Origin: Blastobasis lacticolella
Taxonomy: Eukaryota > Arthropoda > Insecta > Lepidoptera > Blastobasidae
Direction: 5' to 3'
Assembly: GCA_905147135.1 (NCBI GenBank)
Contig: LR990048.1
Span: 20,816,563-20,880,562, forward strand
Length of the DNA: 64,000 nucleotides
Shown: piece by piece, positions 10,891 to 25,600 of the stretch
How positions within the stretch are numbered: the first letter of the stretch is position 1
Layout: the number at the start of each line of letters is the position of its first letter
Made by a program: the position numbers and the translations under genes
The notes under the pieces: model-generated
What the model saw: only the letters and a program-made list of their open reading frames with translations
Database searches by the model: none
What the model was told of the DNA's origin: nothing

Positions 10891-12320
10891 AAATGTCTTG
10901 TATTGTCTACCACGCAGATACTGATATACCTGCCGTACCTGTCACGATCGTTGTATTATTGAATGTTAAAACTTACGTCATGTTTCTTTGTGAAATCTCA
11001 GCAAATATTACATCAGATAATAATAATTACAGGTGTATTTAAATACTTTGTTCCCAATACATTATACTTATAATCAACAATGTACAATTCAAATTAAAGT
11101 CAATCGATTTTTTACTTCTTTAATGTTTCTTGAATGTTAGAAAACTCGTTTCTTATCCTTCTACTAGTCGTAGTTCTTTTTTGCATGCTAGATAAATATT
11201 CGGCCTTGGCACCTTGTACAACAAAAATATTTATTTCTTTTTAAGCTTTCATATGTTGCAAATCAAATTCATATTCGATTTCTAAAGCGAGCTAATTTTC
11301 ATTTGAATCCTGTATTTATTATTACTTTGATTAATGGTAAAATTGTGCTTGTATCTAATGATATTACTTAATAAGGCCCGGGCTTTTCAATCTTTCAAAA
11401 GCGGAATGAGAGGAGATAAATTTATATTTCAAGACGATCAAGTTGCGTTACGAACATAGACGTCTTACAAGTTGTTTTATGATACTATGGCTAAACGGTG
11501 ACAAAGGTCACTATTACTACAATTACCTAAACCTGCTCCCACCGCTGTCTGTCTGTGTGACTTAGGACATAAATCCATAAATTAACTTAGTCAAAGATGA
11601 GCAGAAATAAATTTTATATGAGTGAAGAAGAAACGAGATGTGACGTAAAAACCAGTGGATTTTCCGGACCTGGCAACTTAGTGGCCCTCAGAAGCCAAAG
11701 TTGGAGGCACGCAGTTGCAACCAACTGTTAAATTCTATTCCAAATATAAATGATTATGCCTCTCCTACTAGTTCCGTATATGTCCTCGTGGATTGAAACA
11801 ATGTTAGTTTCCGCTACAAACAGCGCATCGCTAAACAATTTGACGACTGGTTCATAAAACTACTGATTAAATATTTGCCGACAAATGTGGCACTAACTGT
11901 AGGAACTTATTACCAAAATAACCTCGATTCTCGAGATACGTAAAACGCTACTCACATTTTCAGGTCTACTAGAATTAAGCTTTTTGATAAATGCTGTAAT
12001 TCGTTATTTAACTCTTCTTATTAGCTTCGAAATAATTCAGGGCTTACGGCTATATTGTATATATAAGAAATGTATCGAAGCTCACAAAGAGTAATTTATT
12101 GTTGAAAAAGGCTTGCTAAGCCTGAGGTTGTTGTATTCTATCCCCAATCCAATTACCAAAATTTATCCATATCTGTTCACATAAACCTGACACTGAAAAC
12201 ATAACAGAGTTACTTTCGCAATTAGAGCCCATACAGACGTACACGATTTCTGCACAGTTAATTTGTCCCTAATGTTTAAGCAATTTTGGTGTCTACACTT
12301 ATAACAGAAAGATAATTTTT
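10891..12320. other. No recognisable gene
   Basis: AT-rich; no ORF above 60 codons and no repeat that I can assign. Confidence 0.5.
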
Positions 12321-12324
12321 TATA

Positions 12325-12445
12325 CTACTCAGTGACCAGCGTACAGATTGTACAGAAGTTGTAGGGAACAAAAACGCAGAACCGCAGGTGCGTTGTCACT
12401 GTGAGGACTAAGATGAAATGCCTCATGCTTATAATTGCGCTGAAT
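12325..12445 (+). repeat. LINE-type repeat, family D
   Basis: CTCAGTGACCAGCG, AACAAAAACGCAGAACCGCA and GCGTTGTCACTGTGAGGACT match the family. Confidence 0.55.
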
Positions 12446-12600
12446 AACAAACGCGCAACGCCCTTATAGTCGCCGCACAGACACAGAACAGTCGTCGTGC
12501 AGCCCCCGCGTCGTCGCCGTGTGGTAAAACTTTATGCACAAAATAGTTCAGTGAGCGCGCGTTGACCGCCTCTCCTCTAGACGTCGAAATAGGACTTAAA
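12440..12600 (+). promoter_or_regulatory. Possible promoter region upstream of the transporter
   Basis: A CG-rich patch in AT-rich surroundings with an arthropod-type initiator TTCAGT at 12547-12552 followed by GC-rich sequence. About 0.9 kb upstream of the first recognised transporter exon. A related short string also occurs near 25350 (CAGTGAGCGCGC), which suggests a dispersed repeat instead. Weak candidate. Confidence 0.15.
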
Positions 12601-13453
12601 CATTACAGTACAATATTATTCATAGACCACAAATACTGAATGCACCACGGCACCACTTTCAACAAAACAAAACATCAGCTGTTCAACGCAGTCTGTTACT
12701 ACGCTAATTGCCTCCTCAGCTGCGAGTAACAGACGCTTCGGAACACATCTGACTCTATTTGCGATGGACAAATACCATACGAAATGAAAAACCAACTGTG
12801 AAAACAAAATGTTCGATCTGAAATATGCACGTCAATGTAGATCAGTGTAAAGTGACATAGAGTAAATAACTTGTTTGAATAGCACAAGTGCACTTGGATT
12901 TATACTTTACTTCGCAAGTAAGGCAAGGCTACGAGATATCTCCGATCTTGACAAAGATTTTGACATATACATAGGATCTTGAGAAATGAACAAATACGGC
13001 ATTCTATGCTTCCTGTCACTTATCTTGAGGCATTACGTATAGAAAATTCGTATCAATGTTCTGTACTCTGGGATAAAGGCAAAGACGAAAGAAACAGTAA
13101 GGAGATCCTTTGGTTTTTGTATAAAAGTTACCGACATAGAATTGCTATTGCTGGCAAGCGGAAATTGTGGGATAACTCCTACCTTTTTAATCAATTTTCA
13201 TTTCGTTTCAAATTTTTGTTATACTTTTAAATGCAGCTATTTTCATATTTTGTCCATAAACATGTCACATTCGGTAACGTCATCATACCTGGTTCTTGTT
13301 ACATTTCTTCTTGGCGTGTCGACGACGTTTTCAATTTGCGAGGACCAGTACTCCGCCACGGATACAGCGTTATCCTTGTTACACATGCCGCCCTCCGTGA
13401 GCCCTGACCCACACTTCTATATTCTCAAAGTAACACTACCCCCCCTTCCCCAG

Positions 13454-13636
13454 CTTCCAACGGCTTCATCGCCCCCCTCGGAAACCCCGAGAAGGCGGCT
13501 GCGGCGGGCTGGCGGCGCGGTGCCGCGAAGCGCGCCCGCTCCTGCTGCTCCACCAAGACCTTGCTGCGGCGGCTCCCGATCCTGGACTGGCTGCCGAAGT
13601 ATAACTGGCGGAGTGGACTGGCTGATATTATTGCGG
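13454..13636 (+). CDS. Slc26a11: Transporter exon A: cytoplasmic N-terminal segment
   Basis: Encodes the N-terminal cytoplasmic stretch ending in LPILDWLPKYNWRSGLADII, the conserved lead-in to TM1 of SLC26 proteins. Acceptor is a C-rich tract ending CAG at 13451-13453; donor GTGAGG follows 13636. The exon ends with one base of a Gly codon, matching exon B. The reading frame is open upstream to 13408 without an ATG, so the acceptor could lie slightly further upstream and the initiator is in another exon. The residues before the conserved part are Ala/Arg-rich and unremarkable. Confidence 0.85.
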
Positions 13637-16600
13637 GTGAGGCTATGTAATTGTATAAAACATCTTAAAAGAACTTTGTTCCACTAGCTATGGTCCTGAC
13701 GAATTTACCTCGCTTCTTCAGTATTAATCACTCTTTTGATACAGGCTTGTCGGTTATTAAGAAACTATCTACATCCTATTTGTTGTTTTTTATAACTTAG
13801 GTGGCAAGAGGAGGGCAACGAGTATCCTGGATGGTAAGGAATCACTGTTGCCCATGGACATAACAACACCAGGGGGTCGTGAAAGCGTCGTCGGATTTTG
13901 AGAAAGGTGTAGGCTCGAAGAAGGACCCTTCATTGGACATTTCGTCTGCTGGAAATTGATGTCTTGCCTTGAGTCTTGAGATGTTAAATTGGTGTGATAT
14001 TTTCAATAAGAATAATAATATAAATAACGCTCCTATATAGCTGTGATACATTTTACTAATTAACATACACATATTTTTTAAATATGTTTTACTGAAAAAT
14101 ATGGAAATTAAGAATAAGTGGTATTTTTTCTTTGAGGAAGCTGGATCATTGTACTTTAGCACAATAGGTGTGGGAACAAAAGCAAAAAACGTACGTAACA
14201 TAAGTTCTTAAAAAATCAATTCTGTATTGAAATGAGACAAAGCCACGAAGAAAAGAGATAAGTTGCGTGAAGGTTCAACATTTTCTAAAGAAAATGTCTA
14301 AAGACAAGGTTCAATTTTAGCGTCACAATGTTGTTAGATTTGTTAGTTACGGGCTGTAGTTAAGCCTAACGACAGTAAAACTGCAACCTTGCTACATGCA
14401 TTCGGTCCCAAGGCACGATAGCAAACAATGCCTCTGCTTCAGTTAAAACTGTTATTTATGTAGTGTCTGGTAATGGACTCATTTTCAACGTCTTTGTTAT
14501 CCGACTATCCGTTACTGGTTGCGGAAATTACCTATCCCCGACAAACTTACAACTTACAGACTTACAAACTTCTTCTCTTTAAAATATAACTGGCTTTCCG
14601 CTCGCAGCTCCGCCCGCATAGACCTTGCGAATTTGCGAGTGGACACAGGACACAGGAAGTAACAAATAGCCTATGTCCATCCTCAAGTGCAAAACTATCT
14701 CTTTAGGAATTTCATGCAATCCGTGTAGTGGTTTAGCCAGACAGAGTTATTTAAGCATTTATAGCATTATATAATAGGGATATCCGTAAAGGGCCAGCTA
14801 TTTAGCTTTATGAACTAGCTATGCGAACTGCAAAGGATATAGAAAGATGGAGATTGTTGGAAGAGGTCTTTGTCGAGGGACAAGCTGATACAGAAGAGCA
14901 ATCGGTTGGCGATGTGTAGTAAATTTAGATTTAAGGGAAGAAATTAGCAATAAAGGCTTATTTTATATATTATATTTTATAATAGGGATATTGAGATAGG
15001 GATAGTGTAGATACCTGGTAACAGTTCATAACCAAAACCAGGCAGGTCGTAAGTTTGTTTTGCCACCTTAGTGGTACACAAAAGCATTGTTATTGAATAA
15101 TGTAAACATAGTCAACAGTAAAACTTTGTGTTTCAACCAGTGAGGAACGAGGAGTTAGAATAATGATGGAAAGCGATAACATCTACGATGGACAAGGGCG
15201 CGCGTTGTCACTGTGAGATTGACATGCGTCGTGCCAGGGTACCGATTCTGGTGTGCAGTTGCACCGATGCAGTTGTTATTATGTTGCAATGTAACTGTGA
15301 TGTTACTATAACTACGTCGAGGTATCGAGTCAGTCCCAGCATCATCCCAGTTTAATTGCAGTTAAATCATTCTTCGACCTTTGACACGTTTTCGTTGGCA
15401 GAATTGAAGGCAGTTTGACAACTAAGAAAGATGCAACTTAGTAATTTATTTATTTTTTGGAGTCAGCCATATAAAACCATAATACAACTAAAGTACCAGA
15501 AAACGAATTGTGGAAAAGTTCGAACTCATGAAAGTTGCAACTCAACATCTGTCATTTGAATAACAATCACACGTTTGACATGCGATGCAATTGTAATGTT
15601 ACTGCAACTGAGACGATTTCCGAACCAGAATCGAAGCCCAGAGGCACTCACTACTCTCGCTCTTGATCCGTTACGGCGAGTCCTCCCAATGTCTCACTAA
15701 CTGTGAAATTTCTTTTTGGTGTACCATTAATTTAAAATTCAAGTAATGAACAGGATTAAGTGAGATTAATATTCGAAACTTATAGGTTTGTAAATGAGGG
15801 GCGGGGTTAGAGTCCCTGACCTTAATGAATGATGTAGAATTATGACTTGAGAATTGAAAGAGGTGTAGTGAGATATAAGTATTTATTTATTTAAATAACT
15901 TGAGACTTAAATGGCAAAAAAATAGCATAGAATATTTAGCATACTATATTTACAGTTATAGTGAGATGGTTCGAACATTTGTAGATATCAATAGTGCGAA
16001 TGTGAAATTAAGGTTCGGCAGAGAAAAGCCAAGGAGGACAATACTGATCAAATAAATGATCTTCTCCGAAAAGTACAGGTGGGAAGTACCTTCAAATGTA
16101 TAAAAAGATGAATGAATGCAGAAGAGGAAAAAATATGTGTCAGGATCGTGGCTTATGGAACTCGATAGTTCCTGTCTACCCCTTTAGGATATAGGCATGA
16201 GTGTGTATGTATGTAGGTTGTAGGTGTATATTAAAACAAACTATTCTTGACGCTAAAATATTAGATAATACACTGTCACCTCACAGGTGAACGACTAATG
16301 GACTAGTTATAACAAGCAGCCGAAACTCTCCGTTATTGGTAATCCAAGAAGGTTGTATATTCATCATTGATTTTACAAATACAAAATACTGAGCATATTC
16401 ATGGTTCAAAAGTTCAACAAAAATGGCGCGCTAGGCGCTTATCTCTGAGACTTGAGAGTCTTCCTGTGAAATTCCATTTCTAATCTAATTGTAGGTAACA
16501 TTGTGGGGTCTACGCCGGTAGCTGTCATTATCAGAGGTTATTGTAACTTTCCATGGAACCGCTCAATGTTTAGACCGAATAATTAAGCTGCGTGGTCATA

Positions 16601-19600
16601 GTTTACGATATATCGGTGCGATAGTCTCGCGCAATTAGATGGATTGAACAACAGCGTCACGCTGCCAATGGATTCCGAATTATGAAATGGTGTGACGCGT
16701 TTTCAGACGAATCTGTGGGTTATAGGTATTACAATATCGGATTACATTTCTGCTATGATTAGGTAAGTTTCAGAATATTTTTGTTTGGTATAGGATTGTT
16801 ATTGTTAAGTTTAGATCAAGAGTTAATTTCATGTATGATCGCGATAACTGAATCTACAGTTGCAAACTACTTTCGTTTCATTTTCATCCTTCAGATATCT
16901 TCTTCCTCGTAGTCGAACACTCTCGTCGAAGTGGCCGTGGTTGTGTAGACGAGGAACACGGAGAGATGTGCATAATGTCGCAGACTTTCCCGAAGGTTGT
17001 TTGCTCAGCGATTATCTTCCACTTCTGCCGGTTAGAGACATTGCCAGTACACTGGACCATGGTGGACTCAATAGCTATTCTTATGAGATCAGTCCATCGA
17101 GTTGGTTATCGGCCACGTGTTCTCTTGCCTTCGACCTGGCCCTGAATTACCAATCTTTCCATCGAGTTCTCATTTCTGTAGATGTGACCGTAGAAGTCAG
17201 AAACATAACCCCACATAAGCTGGCACTACTACTAGTACTGTCGTAGAACTTTCGCAATGATCAAATTTTCAAACGACATACACAAATACATTCATACATA
17301 ACGAGACGCCTTTCTCCCGTAGGGGTGGGTAGACAGAGACCACATTGTTCCACAAGCTAAGGTCCTGACAAATCTCTCTCGCTTATTCCACATCTTTTCG
17401 TACGTGCTCGTCGGTTTAAGGTGCTCTTTATCTGACATTTAAAATATTTCCGATTTGATCGTGATGTAGGCTCCATAGGCTGGAAAATGGGCAGCAGCGT
17501 TTTCCATAGTTATATTTTATAATACTGCGTTCTGCAAGTCGCCTGCCCAAGCGTGGAGATTATGGCAATAACCTCCCCTATCGTGGGAGACGCCTTAAGT
17601 CCTGCAGCGGACTGTTATGGGCTGTGATGATGATCGTGATGTATAATACGTCTCGGCCTTCGCCTACTAACGCTTCCATTCGCTCCTGTCATACAAAAAT
17701 AGTCTTCAAAAAATTTCCACAAAGTAGATATCCCACAACGGGTGTCGAATGCGTGAGATTTGCGTGACGGCCATTGTGGCCGCATGTTTACCATCAGCGG
17801 TAACACGGCCGCCATTGTCCTAGATCAAGTTAAGACACGCAATACTGCGCATTCCCGCAATCACTATCGAATCCTGCTCGCCGGAGTCGGTCAGATCAAA
17901 TGGATGGGCGCTGTTTTTCATGGTCGGTCCTTTTGGAGTCAGTATACTGGTTGTACTCTCGCGCGCGACGGCCCGGAGTTCGCCATGATCCTGATCCTGG
18001 ATTTGGTAGATCAGGTAATAACATAGACCGACTGCCATCTCAGCTCCGTGACGCTGTTAAAAAGGGAACCTGACCAGATTATACAATGTTTACGATGTTT
18101 TCCCTCACCGTAAGAGCATAATTGAAGGTGGCGTGGTTTCTCGTGATACTGGCATGAAATAGTACTTTCTTCCCACTTCTATCGTCGACAAAATTGTTCA
18201 CGCCTCTATCACTTTTGTACCTGATGCTCCATTAGCAAGAAGAGCTACGCCGTCGCCGCCACATTGATCTTGAAACTTAAGAACACAGTTTTGGAATGAG
18301 TTCCTTGGGGAGTTCTTATTTTGAGGGGCGTAAATGATTCTAAATTGTCTGTGGTAGCATTTCGATAACAGATACCGCTCCATTAGGATGTCCACTTTTT
18401 AAACGAGACCCTAGCTAGAGTCAGTATCCTTCATTTCAAGGTGGATGGGATAAAATTAACATCGCGTGCTAATTTAATGATTCGTGCATTCTGGGACTTC
18501 CCATGGCGCTATTTGTACAATTGTGAGAATTAATTTATTTTTATCTCATTCTTATTATGATAATTATAAGTAACAGATATAGAAACGGTTATTTACACAA
18601 ACTACTATCTTCAGAAACATGATGTAAGTGCCGTTTATAATATCGAGTTTTCGTTTATTTGTCGCCGTTCAAATGATATTCGATGATTTCGTATTCGATG
18701 TACCCGTTCTTCCCTATAATCCCTTATTAAAGTACAGCTCATTGGCAATAAAAAATCAATAACAACAAAAACAGAAACTGAAGTGACACACAAAATTACG
18801 AAAAATCTTTTTTATTGTGGTACCCCGTAACTTATACTTTGGGAAAAGACATATATGCCGTATACTAGAGGTCCTCCAGGAGGAATGACGGCAATTAAAA
18901 GTGAATTATGGACAATCATTATCAACATCATCAAAGCCTGATACAGTTTACTATTTGACATGAGCTTTACATGACAAGTGATCACAGGGTCAATAATATA
19001 CTGCAAGAAACTTCAGACATATTTACACATGTGCCTATTGTGTTACCTACGGACGCAGGTTTTAGGTGGTCGGCCTTTTTGACATTAGTCGCCACAACAC
19101 CCGTAACAACGCTATAAAAAACAAATTATGTCAAAAAAGTTATTATAGTAAATCTGAATATGTAAATGACAAAAGTCCATGGGACTGAACTGCTGTTCTA
19201 TACAGGACAAATAATGTATTAGTAGTAGACATGTTTAAAAAAAAAGAATTAACGTAGGCTCTGTGGGTTTCATGCCGTTTCTTTCCCCTACGGAGAACCA
19301 CCTTGGAAGTGGCGTTAATTTCCTTCCTCTCCCACATATGGTGCCTCCTGTCTGCGCTGGGGTAGGGGTAGGGTAGTAGTTAGAGTAGGGGTCGGGTAGG
19401 GTAGGGTAGGAGTAAGATAGCGGTAAGGTAGTATAGGGTGGGGTAGGGGTAAGATAGTGGTAGGGTCGGGGTAAGATAGTGGTAGGGTAGGGGTAAGGTA
19501 GTGGTAGGGTAGGGTTAAGGCAATGGTAGGATAGGGTAGGGGTAAGGTAGCGATAGGGTAGGGATAGGATAGAGTAGGGTGGGAGCAACTACCTATCACA

Positions 19601-22600
19601 TGCAGCATGTGTGATGCACGCTCACTTAAAAGTCTGTCTGGCGGTGGCGTGGGGGCCGGGTCGCTCTTTTCCCTCAAATATGGTTGAATTGGACGATGGC
19701 TGGGCCCTGCGTTATACTCGTAACGGGTGCTGCCTTGGTGGACTGGCTTACTCTTGCTGTAGTTTTAGGTGGTTTTTCTTAATTATACTAGACATACCTA
19801 TATAATATAATATAGCGTTCCGGCTCTGCCTGGCATTGTCGAGCACGGTTCGGTCGTGGTTGGCGAGGGATACGTTCATCTACGGCCATAGGGCGGTCAG
19901 CGTGTCACTGTGTGTTTCCTTCCTACTTTCCTACCCCCCTCCTTTTTGACGATTGAAAGAGATATTTAATGTCCTAATCAATAAAGAAATTTTGAATTGA
20001 ATTGAATTGAAGGAAGGGCTACGCTGTGCCCACGAGGTGACATCGATGTATTGACAAACGTGCAAACTTTCTAAGTTCTAATCGGCGAGTCTTGCGTGAC
20101 ATGCGGACAAAGCAGTGACGCGCGCTGCATGCCGTTCGACGCCGCATTTGCATCACTGAGCTGACTGTTGTTTGGACAACTGGCGGGATATTGGCCCAAA
20201 GTTGAATTGCCCCGTTGACGTACTGTTCCTAAGAACGAGACAGGTGTCGTGATGCGAATTGGACGTGCGCTGTTCCACAAAACGAGACCTAAGAAGGTGT
20301 CGTGAATTTGCGAACGGTATTTTGATAACGTATGTTTGGTTGGCGGTGTGGCGAATCTTCGTTATGGAAACAACGGGATGAAACAAAATTGACTTGCATA
20401 CTTTAACTTCTTTAATACACGGTCAATATCTTAGCTTTTGATGCTTCTCGTGGTTCAGTACATGCTGGGTGTCGATCGAATTTATTTGCTGAAAAGGACC
20501 AAGTTGTGGAATGACCACTTTCTATCAGGTAGGACGTCCGTCCATGTGCCTACCTAGGCAATATATTTTTTTAAATTATAATTTTTAAGTTAATGATCTC
20601 TGCAATCCCAACATTCATTGTCATCATTCATCAGGGTAACCGTGAGAACTCAATGATTCAGTATAATTGAGACGTAACTTCGTGATAATTGAAATAAGCG
20701 TGTTCTACTTAAATTGTTTTCTTACAAACTAGTTCAGTTATTAATTACACAAATTGTCGTGATTGAGTACTATTACAAATAACAACTACAGTGTTGTTCT
20801 TAAGGTGCTATTAATGTTAATCTGCAAGTTCACAAGGTTAATTATTGGTGTACACTTTCTGATCATTCTATGACTTTGGTGTGATTCTGGCTTCTGCCAG
20901 AATCTGCTTTCCTCTCTCTAGCTCTTTGCTTCCTATTACGAATATTTTAGTTCAATGATTTTAAAGTCCTGTGATTTAACTACCCTCGTCAAACTATCAC
21001 GGTGACTTAAAACCAGCAAAGGAATAACATGTATTCTTACCGTTTCATTCTTAGTTGCAACTCCTGTTCAGCCGGAACCTAAAAAATACTTTCAGGATAT
21101 ACAAGAAAACACTCAAGCAACACGGAAAACATAGTACTATTGTAAATAGAACTATTAATAATAACGTTTATTTCGTTTAGCACGTTCGTCGTATAACGTT
21201 TAATATTACACGGAAGAAATCGCGGGCAAAAGCCAGTTCTCTCATTGTTAGAAAGATAGAACCCACCCCATAATATGCTGACACCTCCCTTGTTACAGGA
21301 ATAACCGTGGGCCTGACGGTGATCCCGCAGGCGATCGCGTACGCCGGCGTGGCTGGCCTGCCGCCCCAGTACGGCCTGTACTCCTCCTTCATGGCCTGCT
21401 TCGTATACACCGCCCTGGGCTCGGTGAAGGACTCCGCTATCGGCCCAACGGCTATAGCCGCCATACTGACGAGGGAGAACCTGCACGGACTGGGGCCAGA
21501 GTTCGCGGTGCTGCTGGCGTTCCTGTCCGGTTGTGTGGAGCTCCTCATGGGCATACTGCAATTTGGTAAGTGTTCGGTTGTTTTGCTTTCGGCATTCTCA
21601 GACCTTCAAATAAGTAGAACTTGGGTAAGGACAGCCACGATGAATCTGAATGTGATTTTCACAGCCACTCAACAGTAAACGACCTACAACTGATGTATGG
21701 AATGGATGTAGGGATGCGCTGGTGCCATTCCTCGACACATTGACACGTCTGTGGAGCCCACACCATTACCTGTTCTTACCTACATCTTATTTATCATATA
21801 CTACCGCAAAAATCTGCACCTCTAGGTGTATACTAGTAAGGAAATGAACGTCTTTCGTCGCATCTGTTTTCTGTTGTCCGCTATACATTATTGCGGGTAC
21901 AAAGCACCGTGGATGCTAAATAGCCTATTATAATAGCTATCTATTTGAGTGATTCTTGCTAGTGTTGCGCGAAACAAAAGCATTGTCCGGCTCAACAGTC
22001 CACAGCGGTGCAGAATCCGTAACGCGGCGCAAGCGGCAGCTTGAAAGTAGACATACGACTGTAAATTGCGCCCAATCAGAACATGTGACTGAGGAGGAAG
22101 CGTTGGCCTAGTGGTAACGGTATCTGCTCTACCGAATTACCTTATCTGCCAAATCCTGGATCATAGTCAAGGCTGATCCCGGGCCCACGTGCGCGAGAGA
22201 CGACCCCAGCACCTGTGACTGATGAGTAAATTAACTTCTCTGAAGTGTTCGCCTATTGCGCAATTCAATCTAACAAGGGTTCTCCTTTCGAAGAAAATCA
22301 TGCAATTTCTTTAATTTCCATTATCTGCGCCAAAAATGGCCAAAACGCAATCTGAAAGAACCTGGCTGGGTTGCGAGACTGACAGATAGATAGATAAACA
22401 CTTTATTGCTCATACAAAAAATAATACAAAAACAGTAGATACAGTTAAAATCAGTGATACAGTTGAGCAAAGGCATTATTATCGCAACAAGCGATATCTT
22501 CCAGGCAACCTTTCACACAAATGTAGAAGAGAAATCGAACAGGTAGAGTGACCTACTGTGTTATCTACCCATCTCTGCGGCACCCACAATGGTTGCTCGA

Positions 22601-25600
22601 TGAATGCAGAGTCGAAAGGCTCGATGGTAAACTACATGCAGCACGTGGTGGCACAGTGATTCAGAGATTCAGTCTACTGTAGGTAGATAGGTAGGAACAC
22701 AGGACAATGGGCGGTTGTGATTGTGTTGCCGATCGGCTTAGCCGTACGCAGTGTTACAATTTAAAACATTGTCATCACTGCCCTAATATTGTATTTTGAC
22801 ATTGCACACGCAATGATTGCTACAAAGACTGCTCTGAAAAGGCACAGTGGTGACAGTGGTGAAACGAAGAAACATGTTTCTGCAAGTGAGCTGCATTGCA
22901 CTAAACTGCACTTAGGTATTTCTCAATAAATGTCAAGAACAGGTGCAATAAACCGCTTCGTCGCGGCGGCGGTCGCCGATAACAACGCAATACTTACCGA
23001 ATCTACCGATAGATAGGTAGGTATCTGTTTTTCTGCAACACTCAGCTATATAACATTCACTATCGCTACTGTTACATACTTTACTGATGAAAATAGCAAA
23101 AATCTTTCTCAATTTAAAATTTAATATCTATACCATTTTTTTGGAATGGGTTGGCTTGTGATCAATAGTTGATGTCATACTGGAATAGTGTAATTTAATT
23201 TCCAATACCGCCATAGTCAATGCAGTTGCAGCAACAATGTGGTTCGTCGAACGAAGTCTGCAAACAAGGTCATCGTAGTATTCATTCCCCGTATAATATT
23301 AGATTACTAAAGTACAAGGTACTACAGAGAGCGTCGGTGGCCTTATGACTAGCGAGTTCGACTCGTAAGCGGTAGATGCCGAGTTCGCTTCAGTGCCACC
23401 ATGTATCCATGACCTTTTTCTCAGTTATGTACCTATGTATTAGTTAAACATAACTGCTGCTCTTACGGTGAGGGAACATGTGGAGACTGAATAAGTAACT
23501 ATTATCCAATCTGGTCAGGTTCCCTGTTAACAGTGTTCACGGAGGCCAAATGGCAGGCGCTCCACTGTAATTACCTGATCTGCCAAACCATAGCCAAGGC
23601 GGACCCTGGGCCCTCGCGCGCGGGATATCAACCGTTAAATAGGTTGATATAACACTGATGATAACGTGATAGGACCAAAATAGCCTGAAACTAAACTCAA
23701 TAACCGCAAATCCATCGTTGTTGTTTAGACGTAGCACAATGAAATCCACGGCAACTTATGTCATGGTCGAAGGTTGCGTCGGGCCGCGCAGACGGTCACG
23801 GGCAAGGCCGCGGTGTTGGTGGAACATTACTTACGCACGTTTTGTTGTAGATAACAGCACACGCGATGATGTTATGTACTTCTTGATTGGGTTGGTTAGC
23901 CAATCGGTTGCGTTAGCGGAATAGGTAGCTGTTGGGGATTTGGTGGGCGTCAACTGCGCGCCTATGCGCTTATTACATTTGGCTTAATTCAGTGTCTAAA
24001 TTCGGAATCAAAAAGCTTGAGAATAAATTAAAGTGGAATGTATTGCTCTTAAAATAAGGTATATTTTTTATCATGCCTTTTGAAAAGCAGATATACGTGA
24101 TTCAAAAATGTTTCTTATTTTATGAGCAATATACATTCCACTTCGATTTGCTTTCACGCTTTTTGCTTCTGAATTCAGGCAACTGAATTTAGCCAAATGT
24201 AATAGTCGCATAAGCAACGCTTCAATAAAGCTGTGACTTCAGCCCTTTTGGCGGAGACGTTAGACTCTAACTACCTATTTAGTGACAGAGAAGTAGAGCT
24301 TTACCAGAGGTTTTGTTTTTGTTTTCATTCGATATTTCTCCTTCACCCCACACAGACATCTAATTAGTATTGCGCCCACGCACTGTGGTGAAAACAACTC
24401 GGCAAATGTTAGCGTAGTTTTCAGTGGCAAGGTTAATATCCATACCTAACAGACAGACAAGCTATGTCAGTGGCCGACCAGACCAAACACAATCAAGACT
24501 ACAACATTGAATATTTAGTTTCAATAGGTAATTTTCACTTGAACTCTTGCAATCTTCGAAGCAAAACTTCGAGCACTGAAACCTGCCAGCAATAAACAAA
24601 AGCTATACCTGACCATCTCGCATGTCGCCATGAATCCTCAACCTCAACATAATAAAGCAATTGAGTGACATCTCGAAAACAGTTATTAAGTTACCACCGT
24701 CCACTGCGAATCCGTTTAGCCAGTGTAAAGTAAGTCGCGTGATTTACTTCGCAGTTCTAAGAATCATATATACAACAGGATATAAGCGGTTAGAGCTACC
24801 ATCCCTTTCCGGTACGAGTAGACATTAGCACACAATACAGTGTTATCAGCAGTCATTAGTGACGATTACTGCTGCAGATGCGATCTGGTGATAGCCGTGT
24901 CCCTGAGCTGGTGTGAAGGCACATCAAGTGCTTATGCTTAGAGCAGTAAGAGTCAAAATCTAACTGCATATAGGTAAACTATACTGCAGTGTGTAGGTAC
25001 ACGGAAATAGTTACAAAGCCATCTTCAATTAAATGGGTGTATCGTGGCGTTACGTTGTCGCCGTTTCAGCTCCAGATTACTAGTGTTGCTGCCAACTACT
25101 CCAGCAACATTGTGGGTAGTGTGTAGTATTTTACGCTTAACAATCGGGTAGCTTAATTACATCTCTTATACCCTCTGTTTTGTCGTGTGCCACGTGCTTT
25201 TAGAGCCGGTACAGCACAGACGTTAGCATTTACTGCGCACGCGGCGTGTGTAGGGATTCCTTTCGGTTCTCCAAAATACTGTACTAACTAATGACAGAAA
25301 GCTTATTCTAATCTTACTACTTATCTGGCTGCCTACACGCAGCGACCGAACAGTGAGCGCGCAGCATAACTTCATGCACGTAACTAACAGTTCTAATTGT
25401 CATTTTTATGACTTAAATTATAGTTCTAGGTTTATTATGTAATTACTTTAATATGTCGTAAGATTCGTGATTCAGGATCTAACGCTGAAACACAAATCTA
25501 ACGATATTTTCTTTTGACAAGAAGTTGAATAATTTCTGGGTAATTTAGTTTATTTCCTGCCGGTTGTGCTCCTTTGAGTGTTCTTTTGGTTAATTTACGA

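Larger units (their letters stand above)
13637..21298 (+). other. Transporter intron 1 (7.7 kb), repeat-filled
   Basis: Holds family C SINE-like pieces (13675-13735 and 17275-17415 on the minus strand, 16150-16215 on the plus), two LINE protein remnants (14821-14919, 16945-17200), family B, an S1 SINE, a G-rich minisatellite and a LINE tail. No additional exon recognised. Confidence 0.6.

Noticed and set aside
13142..13687. + strand ORF of 181 codons, including a signal-peptide-like start at 13261
   Set aside because: It overlaps the true transporter exon A in another frame and becomes Pro/Arg-rich nonsense there. The hydrophobic N-terminus has no family match or splice support.
16860..17246. 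+ strand ORF of 128 codons
   Set aside because: Antisense of a dead LINE reverse-transcriptase fragment whose minus-strand reading has the recognisable motifs.
21079..21561. Minus-strand ORFs opposite transporter exon B
   Set aside because: Shadow frames of a GC-rich exon; the + strand frame has the SLC26 signature.
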